A DNA stretch of 6,440 nt from Myxococcaceae bacterium. GTDB lineage: Bacteria > Myxococcota > Myxococcia > Myxococcales > Myxococcaceae. The stretch spans positions 1-6,440 of the forward strand of contig JAGSPQ010000218.1 of assembly GCA_018262385.1 (NCBI GenBank). The letters run 5' to 3'. Within the stretch, counting starts at the first letter, position 1. Each line of letters opens with the position of its first letter. The translations under genes and the position numbers were made by a program. This document shows positions 5,512 to 6,440 of the stretch, piece by piece. Under the pieces are notes generated by a model that ran no database searches, was not told the origin of the DNA, and saw only the letters and a program-made list of their open reading frames with translations.

Positions 5512-6440
5512 TGGGCGAGCGCCCAGGACTTCCCCGAGCCCACGTCGACGATCAGCGGGACCCTCAGCTGCGCGGCGTTCTGCATCACTTCCTTCGCCAG
5601 CGCCTGGGTGGCCTCGACCTCGCCCTCCGGGCACTCGAACAGCAGCTCGTCATGCACCTGCAGCAGCATCCGGGCGCTGAGCCCGCGCGCCTCGATCATC
5701 CCGTCGACCTTCAGCATCGCCCGCTTGAGCAGGTCGGCCGCGGTGCCCTGGATCGGCATGTTGATCGCCGCCCGCTCGGCGGTCATCGCGATGTTCCGGT
5801 TCTTGCTGACGATGTCGGGCATGTACCGCCGCCGGCCGAAGATCGTCTCGACGTAGCCCTGCTTGCGCGCCTGCTCGATCGTCCCGTCGACGTACGCGCG
5901 GATGCCGGGGAACCGCTCGAAATAGCGGGCGATGATCGACCGCGCCTCGTCGGCCGGGATGCGCAGCCGCAGCGACAGCCCCTGGGCGGCCAGGCCGTAG
6001 GCGATCCCGTAGTTGATCATCTTCGCGGTGCGCCGCTGCACGTCGGTGACCTCGGCCGGGTCGACTCCGAACACCTCGGCGGCGGTGCGCCGGTGGACGT
6101 CGATCTCGCCCAGGAAGGCCGCGATCAGCGACGGGTCCTGCGAGATGTGGGCGAGGATCCGCAGCTCGATCTGGCTGTAGTCGGCCGAGACCAGCATCCA
6201 GCCTGGCTCGGCGACGAACGCGCGCCGAATCGACCGGCCCAGCTCGGTGCGGATCGGGATGTTCTGCAGGTTCGGATCCGACGAGGTCAGCCGCCCGGTC
6301 GCCGTCGCCGCCTGGTGGAAGGTGGTCCGAATCCGCCCGTCCGCCCCGATCTGCTTCGGCAGGGTGTCGAGGTAGGTGCTCTTGAGCTTGCTCGCGTTGC
6401 GGTACTCGATGATCGCCTGCGGCAGCGGGTGCTGCTCGGC
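5508..6440 (-). CDS. polA: DNA polymerase I, C-terminal polymerase part (cut by window edge)
   Basis: Pol I fills gaps and replaces RNA primers during replication and repair. The visible 310 residues are the C-terminal third of a protein of about 900 residues and cover most of the palm and fingers; the 5' nuclease and 3'-5' exonuclease regions lie outside. Motifs in order: TATGRLTSSDPNLQNIPIR, a template-primer contact segment; motif A DYSQIELR with catalytic Asp87 of the fragment (E. coli D705); O-helix RRTAKMINYGIAYG with Arg136, Lys140, Tyr144 and Tyr148 (E. coli R754, K758, F762, Y766); ERAAINMPIQGTAADLLKRA; and motif C LLQVHDELLFE with catalytic Asp264 (E. coli D882). The end, VGSGKSWALAH, resembles the E. 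coli C-terminus (VGSGENWDQAH). Position 762 is Tyr instead of Phe. Since both catalytic Asp residues are present, the polymerase is expected to be active. Whether the exonuclease site is intact cannot be seen here. Confidence 0.98.
   Translation of the reverse strand, partial: AEQHPLPQAIIEYRNASKLKSTYLDTLPKQIGADGRIRTTFHQAATATGRLTSSDPNLQNIPIRTELGRSIRRAFVAEPGWMLVSADYSQIELRILAHISQDPSLIAAFLGEIDVHRRTAAEVFGVDPAEVTDVQRRTAKMINYGIAYGLAAQGLSLRLRIPADEARSIIARYFERFPGIRAYVDGTIEQARKQGYVETIFGRRRYMPDIVSKNRNIAMTAERAAINMPIQGTAADLLKRAMLKVDGMIEARGLSARMLLQVHDELLFECPEGEVEATQALAKEVMQNAAQLRVPLIVDVGSGKSWALAH

Overview
This is a GC-rich bacterial window in which nearly every base is coding. It most resembles a deltaproteobacterial or myxococcal chromosome. 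That placement is an inference from the form of the TonB-family protein (a DPTGNIYGGRDRYT segment, then a PFPNPPP segment near the C-terminus), the base composition, the use of GTG starts, and the presence of a SpoIID-type protein in what looks like a Gram-negative (lipoprotein plus TonB) context. The gene set is housekeeping-like. I see no phage, IS, CRISPR, toxin-antitoxin or other mobile signature.

Layout: the left edge holds the first 141 codons of an acyl-CoA dehydrogenase on the minus strand. A gap of about 90 bp carries its ribosome binding site and, pointing the other way, a good sigma70-type promoter for a tRNA-Cys(GCA) gene. The tRNA is followed after about 20 bp by a SpoIID/LytB-family lipoprotein (plus strand). 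Its signal peptide is only complete if translation starts at a non-standard CTG codon. Sixty-four bases later, also on the plus strand, lies a TonB-family energy transducer. It has an N-terminal transmembrane anchor, a long low-complexity linker and a TonB C-terminal domain.

The right half is on the minus strand and converges on the TonB gene with a 26-bp gap. It holds a soluble sensor histidine kinase with two GAF domains and, upstream of it by 64 bp, the C-terminal third (310 residues) of DNA polymerase I (polA), cut by the window edge. No intergenic gap exceeds 100 bases.

How the genes fit together: the lipoprotein and the TonB protein probably form a short envelope-related transcription unit that may begin at the tRNA promoter, but no shared pathway is visible. 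The kinase has no response regulator next to it in this window. The observations most worth a second look are the missing canonical start of the SpoIID lipoprotein just after the tRNA; a strict context rule for Asp codons (GAT occurs only when the next base is C, making GATC); an intact NKFDE motif in the second GAF domain; and a natural Phe-to-Tyr change at the ddNTP-discrimination position of Pol I. I found no convincing new multi-gene system.
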